Part shown: one piece after another, positions 1 through 10,828 of the stretch
Position numbering within the stretch: the stretch's first letter is position 1
Layout of the letters: each line of letters starts with the position of its first letter
Origin: RHKX01 sp963743875
GTDB lineage: Bacteria; Actinomycetota; Thermoleophilia; Solirubrobacterales; 70-9
Assembly: GCA_963743875.1 (NCBI GenBank)
Contig: CAVURM010000002.1
Coordinates: 593,998-657,997 of the forward strand
Length of the DNA: 64,000 bases
Direction: 5' to 3'
Translations under genes and position numbers: made by a program
The notes under the pieces: generated by a model
The model's input: only the letters and a program-made list of their open reading frames with translations
Databases searched by the model: none
What the model was told of the DNA's origin: nothing

Positions 1-63
1 GTTTCTAGTCTCCGGGGGGCGTTCAGGCGGCTCCGGGGCGATCACGAGGAAGGTACGAAAACC

Positions 64-543
64 GTGGCCAGAGAGTCCCTGATCACTCCCGAAGGTCTCG
101 AGAAACTCCAGGCGGAGCTCGAGCAGCTCCAGACCGTGCGCCGTCGCGAGGTTGCCGAACGGATCAAGGAGGCGCGCGAGTTCGGCGATATCGCCGAGAA
201 CTCCGAGTACGACGATGCCAAGAACGAGCAGGCGATGCTCGAATCGCGGATCGCCCAGATGGAGGAGCGCCTGCGCCGCGCGATCGTCGTCGACAAGGAC
301 CAGCTCGACACCGGGGTCGTCTCGGTCGGGGTCAGGGTTCACGTCAAGGATCAGAAGACCGGCGACTCCCGCAAGTTTCAGCTCGTCGGCTCGGCCGAGG
401 CCAACCCGGCCGAGGAGAAGCTCTCCCACGAGTCGCCGATCGGCAAGGCCCTGATGGGTCGCAAGCGCGGCGAGATCGTCAGCGTCGAGGTACCCCGCGG
501 CGGCAGTCGCGAGCTCAAGATCACCAAGATCGAAGCAGCCTGA
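64..543 (+). CDS. greA: Transcription elongation factor GreA
   Basis: GreA binds the secondary channel of stalled RNA polymerase and stimulates cleavage of the backtracked RNA 3' end. The 159 residues match the usual family length of about 158. Residues 10-75 form the N-terminal coiled coil, whose tip carries the conserved acidic stretch FGDIAENSEYDDA (from about residue 40); residues 85-157 are the FKBP-like C-terminal domain, with GRKRGE near the end. The start is GTG, preceded by a GAGGAAGG Shine-Dalgarno about 10 nt upstream. Two hairpins follow the stop codon and probably end the transcript. Confidence 0.97.
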   Translation: MARESLITPEGLEKLQAELEQLQTVRRREVAERIKEAREFGDIAENSEYDDAKNEQAMLESRIAQMEERLRRAIVVDKDQLDTGVVSVGVRVHVKDQKTGDSRKFQLVGSAEANPAEEKLSHESPIGKALMGRKRGEIVSVEVPRGGSRELKITKIEAA

Positions 544-558
544 CGAGGGGCCGACGCG

Positions 559-575
559 CGGAGGCATCGCCTCCG
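559..575 (+). terminator. Hairpin after greA
   Basis: Perfect 7-bp stem CGGAGGC/GCCTCCG with an ATC loop, followed 7 nt later by a short T-tract (gttttc). Position directly behind greA and T-tract make a Rho-independent terminator plausible, though the T-run is short. Confidence 0.45.
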
Positions 576-583
576 TACTGAGT

Positions 584-607
584 TTTCGCCGTCCCTTCCC
601 GGCGAAA
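584..607. repeat. Second hairpin after greA
   Basis: Perfect 8-bp inverted repeat TTTCGCCG/CGGCGAAA with an 8-nt loop. It immediately follows the first greA hairpin and overlaps its T-tract, so the pair may act as a bidirectional transcription stop. Confidence 0.45.
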
Positions 608-737
608 GTCGTCGACCGCGGGTCCTGCCGCGGGGTGGATCGCACCGCTCGCTGACGCTCGGGTGTCGACCCACGCCCGCGCCACCCGCGGATCGGGGAT
701 TCCACGAGGACGGACCCCCGAGGTGCCGGTGAAGGGT

Positions 738-791
738 GGACGTGGGTCTCCCTGAGCTCCCCTGGGGACCCGCTCAAAACGACCCACGTCC
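738..791. repeat. 11-bp inverted repeat with competing inner pairing
   Basis: GGACGTGGGTC (738-748) is perfectly complementary to GACCCACGTCC (781-791). Inside, GGGTCTCC can instead pair with GGGGACCC, and the two pairings exclude each other. This lies in the 374-bp space between greA and the minus-strand acetyltransferase, which otherwise shows no supported coding region. Confidence 0.4.
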
Positions 792-917
792 GAAGAAAGC
801 CCCTCGGCAGGCGGGCGAACGGTGACCAGCCTCCCAAGTCCTCCCTAACCAGCCAGACCAACTCTCACCGGCGGGCGAGCCCCTGGCAGGCCGCACCCAC
901 CTCTTGCCCACCGCCGC

Positions 918-1415
918 CTACACGTCCAGGTGCAGGTCGAACAGTTCCACGTCAAGGATCCTTCCCAGCTTCTCCCCGCATGCACGCTGCGTGCCGAACG
1001 ACCTGAATCCGACCGTCTCGTGGATCCGGACGCTGGCGGGGTTCGGTTGGGCGATGCGCGCCAGCAACACCGAGATCTCGGAAATGTCGTGGGCGCGGCC
1101 GACCAGGTCAGCCAGCAACCGTCCGCCGATTCCGGCGCCCCGCTTCCGGGCGTCCACGTATACCGAGACCTCGCCGGTGCGCCGGTAGGCACCTCGGGGA
1201 GACCAGGGGCCGATCGAGGCCCAGCCGACCGGAGTTTCCTCGTCATCGACGGCGACCGTGACCGGGTGGTAGGGCGCGCGTTCGGTCAGCCACTCGTCGT
1301 CGCGACCCGGCAGCCGGGGTTCGATGTCGAAGGTGGAGATGCCCCCGACCACCTCCCGGTTGTAGATCTCGAAGATCCGCGGCAGGTCGGCCGCCGTTGC
1401 GACGCGGATGTCGAT
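918..1415 (-). CDS. GNAT family N-acetyltransferase
   Basis: Acetyl-CoA-dependent acetyltransferase of the phosphinothricin-acetyltransferase-like group. The acetyl-CoA loop is visible as RKRGAGIGGRLLADL, and the family N terminus reads IDIRVATAADLPRIFEIYNREVVGG, followed by the typical TFD strand. That N terminus lies upstream of the first canonical start, a GTG at 1350-1352, which would remove the first strand and helix. The only codon at the homologous position is ATC (1413-1415), 3 nt after the TGA of the preceding gene in the same frame, so initiation is probably ATC by coupling, or a start codon was lost. Substrate unknown. The family call is firm; the start is not. Confidence 0.75.
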   Translation of the reverse strand: MDIRVATAADLPRIFEIYNREVVGGISTFDIEPRLPGRDDEWLTERAPYHPVTVAVDDEETPVGWASIGPWSPRGAYRRTGEVSVYVDARKRGAGIGGRLLADLVGRAHDISEISVLLARIAQPNPASVRIHETVGFRSFGTQRACGEKLGRILDVELFDLHLDV

Positions 1416-1418
1416 AGC

Positions 1419-2036
1419 TCAGCGCTGCCGGGGCAGGCCGGTGCTCGGGTTGATCGGGAGGCCCGGACCGCTGTAGAAAGTTCGGTCCCAGATCGCGTCG
1501 AGCGTGTTCAACGACTTAGGGAACCTGCGGTTGTCGATTGCACCCTTGTAGAGCGTCGCCTGGTAGCAGTAGGTGCCGTCGTAGGAGGAGTACTGCATCC
1601 CCAGCGATCCGCCGACGGGGACGCCACCGGCCCGGCCGGACCATTTCATCGTCTGGGAGAACGTGCCGCCGTTCTGCCTGATGTTGCTGACCTGGCGCAG
1701 TCGCACCTGCTTCAAGCCTGGGGTGTTGGCAAAGGAGTTGCGCTGATTGGCGAAGTGCTGCTGGGGGTTGCCGTCGCAGAAGATGCTCGATCCCCCGTAG
1801 TCGATCGTCGTGCCGTCCTTCTCCGGGCCGATGATCGTGATGCCGTAGGCACTGGCCACGGCCACGAAGCTGCGGGGGCCGAACCAGGTCCAGTTCGTCT
1901 CCTGGTGCTTGACGAAGTCGTCCTTGGCGCGGGCTGATGGCGCCGGATCGCCGCTCTTGAGAAGGGTGGCCTCGGCGGAGCCGGCGATCAGCGCGGCGAT
2001 CAGGAGCGGCGCGAGGAGGGTCAGAAATCGACGCAT
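1419..2036 (-). CDS. Secreted hypothetical protein
   Basis: 205 residues with a clear Sec signal peptide (MRRF, hydrophobic core LLAPLLIAALIAG, AEA cleavage region near residue 23). The mature part has two cysteines, is rich in Gly, Ser and Asn, and has no motif I recognise. A TAGGGT hexamer 9 nt before the ATG suggests a leaderless transcript. It directly precedes the acetyltransferase, whose frame continues from this stop codon. Function unknown; exported localisation is the only supported inference. Confidence 0.7.
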   Translation of the reverse strand: MRRFLTLLAPLLIAALIAGSAEATLLKSGDPAPSARAKDDFVKHQETNWTWFGPRSFVAVASAYGITIIGPEKDGTTIDYGGSSIFCDGNPQQHFANQRNSFANTPGLKQVRLRQVSNIRQNGGTFSQTMKWSGRAGGVPVGGSLGMQYSSYDGTYCYQATLYKGAIDNRRFPKSLNTLDAIWDRTFYSGPGLPINPSTGLPRQR

Positions 2037-2059
2037 CGTGGCGGCACCCTAGCAACCAG

Positions 2060-3315
2060 TCACTTGACCGGCTCCGGTGCCGTTTCGAGGTCGAGAACGA
2101 GCGTCTGGGTGAGCTCGTCGAGGGCCGCCGCCGACACTCCGGGGGCGGAGACGTCGAGCTCGGTGACCGCCGTCGGCCCGCGAGGCCCCCTGACCAAGGC
2201 GATCCGATCCCCCCGCTCACGGCCGGCACCCGTCAGCATCAGCGCGCCGGGGCTGCCCCCGAAGGATCCCTCGAAGACCCGCAGCGGCTTGCCGGGGAGA
2301 TCGGCCTCCGCGTGCTCGGCGGCGAACTGGAGCGGTTCAACCGCAGTCAGCCCGTTCGCCTTCGCGTAGCCCCGGTAGAAGGCTTCCTCCGATGCGATCT
2401 TCGCCACCGAGCCCGTCACCGATCGGAAGCTGAGCGTGCCGACCAGGATCAGCAGGAAGACCTGGTAGACGAGCACGTTCACGAGTGGATCACCGACGGT
2501 CAGCAGCAGCCCGTAGATGCCGCCACCGACGACGTTGATCGCCAGCATCCAGAGGATCGTCAACTTGACGGTGCGCCCCCAGACCCAGCCGTCGTGCTTG
2601 GCGAGGGAACGACTGCTTGCGAGGGCGGACTCGACGTGGGCGGGGGGCCGGCCATCTCGAGCTCGCCGATCAGCTTCGCCGCGATCAGGTCGTTGGGCTT
2701 CGGAGCCGCGGCCGCCGCCTTCCCGCCGCCCGCCTCGGAGGCCTCGAGGGCCTCCTCGCGGAGCGCGCCGGCGATCTTCGCGGCGTCGGTGCACATGTTC
2801 GTCAGTCTTCTGCCCCCGGTGATGTGGGTGTCGCGGGCGACGATCAGCGTGCCGGCAACGTACTCGGCGCCGAAATCCCCGGGACTGCGCTGCAGCCACT
2901 CGCTGAACGCGGGCGAGAAGAGCTCGTGCAGCCAGCCCTCGTTGATCCCCTTGTCAGCCATGACGACGACGCCCTGGGCGGGCTCGAACCGCCGCGACTC
3001 GACGGCCTCCGTCGAGGGGCCGATACCGCCTCCGATCAGCAGGTAGGGCGCGTAGCCCATCGCCTCCGGGACCCTGACCACGACCGCCGTCTTGCGATGG
3101 GTGGTGGTCGTGTCGTCGGAGCGGGTCTCGAACGAGCAGTGGACGATCCTGCCGCCCAGCCCGTCGGCCAGCTCACCGTTGCCGGCGCCGTTGATCTCCA
3201 GCCCCGCCCGGCTGAGCAGTCCGCCGTCGTCGGGAAGGGCCTCGCCGGTCCCGGCCGACAGGCCACGAGACTCGACGAAACCGGACAGGGAACCGCTGGA
3301 GTTGCTGGCCGCCAT
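2060..3315 (-). CDS. Hypothetical membrane protein, frame-disrupted
   Basis: Two overlapping open frames make one protein of about 418 residues. The N-terminal part (from ATG 3315) contains VVVRVPEAMGYAPYLLIGGG and AEYVAGTLIVARDTHITGG; the C-terminal part in the next frame contains two transmembrane segments (TILWMLAINVVGGGIYGLLL and VLVYQVFLLILVGTLSF), then a soluble tail ending PEPVK. The frame change falls at a C-run near 2635-2660 (GGCCCCCCGCCC on this strand), a classic place for an indel error. A TAGATT hexamer sits 6 nt before the ATG, as in other leaderless genes here. I do not recognise the family; the layout resembles proteins with a cytosolic sensor joined to membrane helices. Confidence 0.6.
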
Positions 3316-3391
3316 GGGGGGAATCTATTCGCCCCTCAGGCGGGCGGTAAGCGAAGCTTGCGGGATCGTCGCCCAGGCGCCCCGCGAAGCG

Positions 3392-3421
3392 TTCAGACCG
3401 ACCGACACCCCCGTCTATACT
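3392..3421 (+). promoter_or_regulatory. Putative clpC promoter
   Basis: TATACT (3416-3421) as -10 with TTCAGA 18 nt upstream as a weak -35. This would give clpC a leader of about 170 nt. No gene is seen between 3316 and 3601. A CtsR or HspR operator was looked for by eye and not recognised. Confidence 0.4.
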
Positions 3422-3601
3422 TCGGCATCCGCGCAAACCGCAATACCGGAGGGCTGATCGATCGGCAGGCAAACGCCGAAGAGTTTGATCCAGAATCCCG
3501 GTGGCAGCGCACTCCCGGAGAGCGTCCAGGCCGGGGCCCGCAGATCGCAGGGCCAGCAGGTTGGTTTGAGCCAGTAACGAAGTAGTCAGGTCAGGTAGCC
3601 A

Positions 3602-6217
<2,616 letters not shown>

Positions 6218-6232
6218 GGGTTCTCCTACTTC

Positions 6233-6248
6233 CCTGGCTCAAGCCAGG
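6233..6248 (+). terminator. Hairpin after clpC
   Basis: CCTGGC/GCCAGG stem with a TCAA tetraloop, 16 nt after the clpC stop. No T-run follows, so this is a structural stop candidate only. Confidence 0.35.
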
Positions 6249-6365
6249 TAGTTGATCGACGACACGGCCGCGGGGGGCCGGAATAGCGCCTGCGCGTAGC
6301 TCGTCACCAGCTCTTCTCCAATCGGTCACCCCCGGTTCACCTCAGCTGCACAAGCGGCCTTCAGG

Positions 6366-6399
6366 ATGACGTCGAGATAACGACATCAAACGACGTCAT
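6366..6399. repeat. Inverted repeat between convergent genes
   Basis: ATGACGTCG (6366-6374) pairs perfectly with CGACGTCAT (6391-6399) across a 16-nt loop. It lies in the 247-bp space between the ends of clpC and the winged-helix gene and could end transcription from either side or be a protein-binding palindrome. Confidence 0.35.
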
Positions 6400-6464
6400 T
6401 CGATCAATTCGACAACGGCGACCGCGGGGGTTTCGCGGGCGGTGAGCCGGTCGGACAGCCGTCG

Positions 6465-6854
6465 CTATTCCGCTGCGCCTTCAACCTGGCCCAGGGCAAT
6501 TCCGGCAATATCGAGTGAGGCGCCGTCGGCAACCAGGGGTGAGGCTCGCTCAGGGTTGAAGCGGTAGCCCACGCCGAAGTGTGTGTGGATGTAGCGCCAG
6601 CCCGGCGCGAGGCGCTCGAGCTTGCCGCGAATCTTGCGGACCACGACGTCAACTGAGCGGTCGCGGTGGCGCATCGCTCCGCCCCAGACGATCTCGTAGA
6701 TCTCCGGCCTCTGCATGACCTGGTCCGGCCGGCTGACAAGCGCGGTGAAGAGCTGATATTCGCGAACGGTCAGGCCGACGCGGCGGCCCTCGGCGAGTAC
6801 GTCGAACTCAGCCGGGCGGATCTCGAGATTGGCGATGAGGGCATCGTTTGAAAT
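6465..6854 (-). CDS. Stand-alone OmpR/PhoB-type winged-helix regulator
   Basis: About 129 residues consisting almost only of a Trans_reg_C DNA-binding domain: the N-terminal beta strands (FDVLAEGRRVGLTVREYQLF), the recognition region (RSVDVVVRKIRGKLERLAPG) and the wing (YIHTHFGVGYRF). There is no receiver domain and no phosphorylatable aspartate. The first ATG (6716) would cut off half the domain. The frame stays open upstream to an ATT at 6852-6854 placed 6 nt behind AGGGAGG, a strong Shine-Dalgarno, so ATT is the likely start. DNA targets unknown. The adjacent divergent gene is the DUF998-like membrane protein. Confidence 0.7.
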   Translation of the reverse strand: MSNDALIANLEIRPAEFDVLAEGRRVGLTVREYQLFTALVSRPDQVMQRPEIYEIVWGGAMRHRDRSVDVVVRKIRGKLERLAPGWRYIHTHFGVGYRFNPERASPLVADGASLDIAGIALGQVEGAAE

Positions 6855-6914
6855 GACCGACCTCCCTGGTTTGAATCGGCAACCCTAAGGTTGTTGCAGC
6901 GCGGTGGCTGAAAT

Positions 6915-7661
6915 GTGAAAGGGAAGTTTCGGTGTGGAGAAGATCGTGTTACCGAGGTGGATGGATTGACGAAGGTTCAGCGGCGGGTACTCGTCAGCGG
7001 CATCGCCGCGGGGATCGTCGCCAACTACTGGCTGCTCGAGGGCCTATTGGCGGATCGCAGCGATCCGCCCGCCGCCTGGATCAGCGACCTCGGCGCCCGG
7101 TCTGAGTCGACCGGCTGGATCTTCGACCTCCTGGATTTCAGCTCCGGGGCGCTGGTTCTCGCATTTGCCCTGGTCATTCGTCCGTTGCTGGCGAAGCGGT
7201 CGCGGGCCCTGCGCTGGGGGGTGACGGCGCTCGCCGCGGTCGGAGTCTGCACGATGATCGACGGGGCATTCCCGCTCAGCTGTGCCGAGTCCCTCTCGGG
7301 TTCGTGCGAGCTCCGCTACGACGCGATCGACCTGATTCACGGGGCGGAGACGTTCATCTCGATCGGGATCACGGTGTTCGCCTTCGGGTTCCTGGCGCTC
7401 GGCTTCATCGACGACGGGGACCCCGGCCTGCGGCGGCTCGGCTGGATCACGGCGGTCGCAGGGGTCCTCTGGGTGCTCTGCCAGATCCTGATGGGCGCCG
7501 GGTACGCGCTCGACGACCTCGAGCAGGTCAAGGGCGTCTTCCACCGCGCCAGCCAGGTGGTCCTGGGCGGCTGGATCATCATGCTGGCCTTCGGCCTGCG
7601 GCGGTCTGACGCCTGCGCGGGGCGCGAAGCCGTCCTTCGGGCTTGGCAGGATCGACGGTGA
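6915..7661 (+). CDS. DUF998-like integral membrane protein
   Basis: 248 residues with about six hydrophobic segments (VLVSGIAAGIVANYWLLEGLL, GALVLAFALVIRPLL, GVTALAAVGVCTMIDGAF, ISIGITVFAFGFLALGF, LGWITAVAGVLWVLCQIL, VVLGGWIIMLAFGL). The pattern of helices, early Trp/Tyr and a GAFP motif after the third helix fits the DUF998 family, whose function is not established. The start is uncertain: GTG 6915 lacks a good ribosome site, and GTG 6957 is an alternative. Its TGA overlaps the radA ATG (TGATG), so the two are translationally coupled. Confidence 0.7.
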   Translation: MKGKFRCGEDRVTEVDGLTKVQRRVLVSGIAAGIVANYWLLEGLLADRSDPPAAWISDLGARSESTGWIFDLLDFSSGALVLAFALVIRPLLAKRSRALRWGVTALAAVGVCTMIDGAFPLSCAESLSGSCELRYDAIDLIHGAETFISIGITVFAFGFLALGFIDDGDPGLRRLGWITAVAGVLWVLCQILMGAGYALDDLEQVKGVFHRASQVVLGGWIIMLAFGLRRSDACAGREAVLRAWQDRR

Positions 7662-9058
7662 TGGCGAAGCAACGCAGCCGCTACGTATGCCGTGAATGCG
7701 GCCACGAGTCTCTGGCCTGGGCCGGTCAGTGCCCCGGATGCTCGGAGTGGAACACGCTCGAGGAGGTCGTTGTGACGGCGACCACGGCCGCGTCAGCGGG
7801 GCGATCCTCGCGCGGGCGGCGCACCGGAGTCGCTCGATCGATGGCCCTCAGGGACGTCGAGTCTCCGCGCGAGGAGCGGCTCGGAACCGGGATCGGTGAG
7901 TTCGATCGGGTGCTGGGCGGCGGGCTCGTTCCCGGCTCGCTGGTGCTCCTCGGCGGCTCTCCCGGCATCGGCAAGAGCACCATCACCGCGATGGCGCTCG
8001 GCAACCTTGCCGCCGCCGAACGGCAGGTCCTCTACGTGACCGGCGAGGAGTCGACGGCGCAGGTCCGAATGCGGGCGGAGCGACTCGGGGATGGGGCGCT
8101 TGACGTCCCGGCACTTGCCGAAACCGACCTCGCGGCCGTGATCGAGGCGATCGAGACCGAGCGCCCGGACGTCTGCGTCGTCGACTCGGTGCAGACGCTC
8201 CACTCCGCCGACCTGACGAGCGCCCCGGGGTCGGTAGCCCAGGTCCGCGAGGCCGCCAACGGTCTGATGGAGATTGCCAAGCGCAACGGGACCGCCCTGA
8301 TCCTGGTCGGCCACGTGACGAAGGACGGTGCCGTCGCCGGCCCACGCGTGCTCGAGCATCTGGTTGATTGCGTCTTGCTGTTCGAGGGCGAGCGCGAACG
8401 GTCCTACCGGACGCTGCGGGCGCTCAAGAATCGGTTCGGAGCGACCAGCGAGCTCGGCGTCTTCGAGATGCGCTCCGCCGGCCTGGTCGAGGTCGAGGAT
8501 CCGTCAGCCCGCTTCGTCGGCGAAGCGACGGCTGCCGCCGGCTCAGTCGTCCTCTGTGCGATGGAGGGAACACGGCCCCTGCTCGTCGAGGTTCAGGCGC
8601 TGGTGGCGCCGACCGAGGTCGTGCCGCCGCGTCGGGTCGCCAACGGCATCGATCGAAATCGGCTGGCGATGATCCTCGCGGTCCTGGCCCGCCACGGTGG
8701 AGTGGCGGTCGGCGGCGCCGATGTGTTCGTCAACGTCGCCGGCGGAGTCCGGGTCGACGAGCCCGGCGCCGACCTCGCGATCGCGCTGGCCATCGCGTCC
8801 GCTCAACGGGGTGAGCCGCTGAGCGACCGGGATGGCAGGCCGTTGGCCTGCTTCGGCGAGGTCGGGCTGACGGGCGAGCTTCGCTACGTCGCCCATGCCG
8901 AGCGCCGCGTGGCCGAGGCACTCAAGTTCGGGCTCTCGCCGATTCTCGGCCCGCTGATCAAGGAGGCCCCGCGGGGCCTCGAGACCGCCGCGACGCTGCG
9001 GGCGGCCCTGGGTGCGGCGCGCAAGCGTGCGGGCATGGGGTTACGCCAGGCCGCCTAG
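7661..9058 (+). CDS. radA: DNA repair protein RadA
   Basis: RadA processes recombination intermediates as a RecA-like, DnaB-type branch-migration ATPase. 465 residues from the ATG. It has a four-cysteine zinc finger (C10, C13, C24, C27), Walker A GGSPGIGKST near 98-107, the diagnostic KNRFG motif near 256-260, and a C-terminal Lon-protease-like domain (VFVNVAGGVRVDEPGADLAIALA). An upstream in-frame start at 7643 was rejected because the zinc finger begins right after the ATG. Radiating next to disA, as here, is a common arrangement in Gram-positives. Confidence 0.96.
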   Translation: MAKQRSRYVCRECGHESLAWAGQCPGCSEWNTLEEVVVTATTAASAGRSSRGRRTGVARSMALRDVESPREERLGTGIGEFDRVLGGGLVPGSLVLLGGSPGIGKSTITAMALGNLAAAERQVLYVTGEESTAQVRMRAERLGDGALDVPALAETDLAAVIEAIETERPDVCVVDSVQTLHSADLTSAPGSVAQVREAANGLMEIAKRNGTALILVGHVTKDGAVAGPRVLEHLVDCVLLFEGERERSYRTLRALKNRFGATSELGVFEMRSAGLVEVEDPSARFVGEATAAAGSVVLCAMEGTRPLLVEVQALVAPTEVVPPRRVANGIDRNRLAMILAVLARHGGVAVGGADVFVNVAGGVRVDEPGADLAIALAIASAQRGEPLSDRDGRPLACFGEVGLTGELRYVAHAERRVAEALKFGLSPILGPLIKEAPRGLETAATLRAALGAARKRAGMGLRQAA

Positions 9059-9068
9059 TTCCACGAGT

Positions 9069-9145
9069 GGGTCGAGCGGTGGAGGCCCCGCCTCCGCACT
9101 CGCAAAGCTCCGCTGAGTGTCGGCGGGACCTCCACCGCTCGGACC
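9069..9145. repeat. Large imperfect hairpin after radA
   Basis: GTCGAGCGGTGGAGG (9071-9085) pairs with CCTCCACCGCTCGGAC (9129-9144), one bulge apart; inside, CACTC and GAGTG form a smaller stem. It is the first of two structured elements in the 231-bp space between radA and the DUF2277 gene. Confidence 0.45.
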
Positions 9146-9172
9146 CTTGAGAACTCACAAGGTCGACGAACT

Positions 9173-9205
9173 GCCATTAGGTGACCTACGTGGTCACCTA
9201 ATGGC
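9173..9205. repeat. 33-bp perfect palindrome
   Basis: Two perfect 14-bp arms, GCCATTAGGTGACC and GGTCACCTAATGGC, flank TACGT. The element is A/T-richer than its surroundings and lies about 115 bp after radA and 85 bp before the stop of the convergent DUF2277 gene. It could be a bidirectional terminator stem or an operator/recombination site; nothing around it decides this. Confidence 0.6.
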
Positions 9206-9289
9206 ATCACCCCAGCGGGGCGACGCCTTTCCGCAGGCGCTGATCCGCGGGTGGCCCCGCGGTCTCAAGACTTCCGTCGGGAACGACCC

Positions 9290-9562
9290 TCAGGCGTTGG
9301 CGAACCTGGCAGCCGATCGGGCTCGCCGCTTCTCTGCCTCGACCTCACGGTTCTTGGGTGGGGCGTTCGTGACCAGGTGATCGAGCAGCCGCTCGGTGGC
9401 GGCGGCGATCTCATCCACCGCTCGGTCGAAGGCCTCGGCGTTGGCCTGCGAGGGCTTGGTCGAGCCGCTGATCTTGCGGACGAACTGGACGGCCGCGTCG
9501 TGGACCTCTCCTTCGGTTGCGGGGGGATCGAAATTGTGGAGCGTTCTGATGTTGCGACACAT
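9290..9562 (-). CDS. DUF2277 family protein
   Basis: 90 residues starting MCRNIRTLHNFDPPAT, the hallmark N terminus of the DUF2277 family, followed by AVQFVRKISG and LLDHLVTNAPPKNREVE. Function unknown; the family is small, soluble and widespread in actinobacteria. An upstream GTG at 9598 was rejected because family members begin at MCRN. A TACGAT hexamer ends exactly 6 nt before the ATG and there is no Shine-Dalgarno, so the transcript is probably leaderless. Confidence 0.85.
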   Translation of the reverse strand: MCRNIRTLHNFDPPATEGEVHDAAVQFVRKISGSTKPSQANAEAFDRAVDEIAAATERLLDHLVTNAPPKNREVEAEKRRARSAARFANA

Positions 9563-9669
9563 GGGGTGATCGTAGACGCAGCCCGGTCGATAGGGCAAGC
9601 GGGATTCCTTTCACGCTTACTGGCCGGAAACCGGCTCTTTATGCCTGTCTGCCATAGTTCTAGGCGTTG

Positions 9670-10782
9670 ATGGCGCTGGCATCTTGGGACGACACGACTG
9701 CGGCGCTGGTGCACGAGGATCCGAGGCTCCTGAGGGCTCTCGACATGGTCGCGCCCGGCACCACTCTCCGCGAGGGGATCGACAACGTGATCCATGCTTC
9801 CACCGGGGCTCTGATCGTGATCGGGGAACCCGAGGAGATCTCGTTCCTTTTCAGCGGCGGACTCAAGCTCGACGTCGACTACACCCCGGGTCTGATCTAC
9901 CAGGTGGCGAAGATGGACGGGGCAATCGTCCTCGACCCGGAGGCGAACAAGATCTCGTGGGCCAACGTCCAGTTGATGCCCGATCCGACGATCCATTCCT
10001 CGGAGACGGGGACTCGCCACCGGACGGCTGAACGCGTCTCGAAGCAGACCAACGCGCTCGTGATCGCAATCTCCGCCCGCCGCGACGTGGTCTCGATCTA
10101 TCTCGGCGGGGCCAAGTACATCCTTCAGGACATCCCCACCGTGCTCAGCAAGGCAAACCAGGGCCTGGCGACGATGGAGAAATACCGACTTCGCCTCGAT
10201 CGGGTGACCGCCCGTCTGACGACGGTCGAGATGGCGGGTGCCGCGACCCTTCACGACGTGCTCACGGTCCTTCAAAGGGCCGAACTGCTGCTTAGGACCT
10301 CGAACGAGGTCGAGCGTTACATTATCGAGCTCGGTGCGGAGGGCCGGATGATCGAGATGCAGCTCGAGGAGACTTCGGTCGGCGTGCTGTCGGATCGGGT
10401 GGCGTTGTTGCGCGATTATGCGGTCACCGACTCCGAGGAGATGCTCGATTCGACGCTCACTTCACTCTCCCGCCTGACCCACCAGGAGTTGCTGGATCTC
10501 GGACGCCTGGCCGAGCTCCTCGGCTACGACCGCAAGGCGAACCCGCATGACCTGCACGTGTCCGCACGCGGATACCGCGCGCTCGGTCGGATTCCGCGCC
10601 TGCCGCGGCTGGTCGGTGAGAAGGTCATCAAGCACTTTGGGAGCCTCGAGGAGATCCTCGCGGCCACCGACGAGCAGCTCGCTGCGATCGACGGGGTCGG
10701 CGAGGACCGCGCCGCCGACATCCGCGAAGGGCTTGATCGGGTGCGCGAATCCGAGGTCTTCGAGCGGTACCCACTGACATGA
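9670..10782 (+). CDS. disA: Diadenylate cyclase DisA
   Basis: Makes cyclic di-AMP from two ATP and scans DNA for branched structures. 370 residues from the ATG (an in-frame TTG lies one codon upstream). The DAC domain has the two catalytic motifs DGA (about 83-85) and RHRTA (116-120). A helical linker follows, and a C-terminal helix-hairpin-helix domain ends at about 330-365 (EILAATDEQLAAIDGVGEDRAADIREGL). The upstream CATAGT hexamer and lack of a ribosome site suggest a leaderless or near-leaderless message. The radA-disA neighbourhood supports a DNA-integrity checkpoint role. Confidence 0.96.
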   Translation: MALASWDDTTAALVHEDPRLLRALDMVAPGTTLREGIDNVIHASTGALIVIGEPEEISFLFSGGLKLDVDYTPGLIYQVAKMDGAIVLDPEANKISWANVQLMPDPTIHSSETGTRHRTAERVSKQTNALVIAISARRDVVSIYLGGAKYILQDIPTVLSKANQGLATMEKYRLRLDRVTARLTTVEMAGAATLHDVLTVLQRAELLLRTSNEVERYIIELGAEGRMIEMQLEETSVGVLSDRVALLRDYAVTDSEEMLDSTLTSLSRLTHQELLDLGRLAELLGYDRKANPHDLHVSARGYRALGRIPRLPRLVGEKVIKHFGSLEEILAATDEQLAAIDGVGEDRAADIREGLDRVRESEVFERYPLT

Positions 10783-10828
10783 ACAAGGCCCCCGCGAAGG
10801 CGGGACGCCACGACCAGAGGAGGCAGAC

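Noticed and set aside
930..1937. A 335-codon plus-strand frame over the acetyltransferase and secreted protein
   Set aside because: Arg/Asp/Val-rich composition and no motif; the minus-strand genes have a GNAT motif and a signal peptide.
3480..3492. AGAGTTTGATCC in the clpC leader, identical to the first bases of 16S rRNA genes
   Set aside because: The match ends after about 12 bases and no 16S sequence follows. Chance or a primer-like coincidence; no rRNA gene is present.
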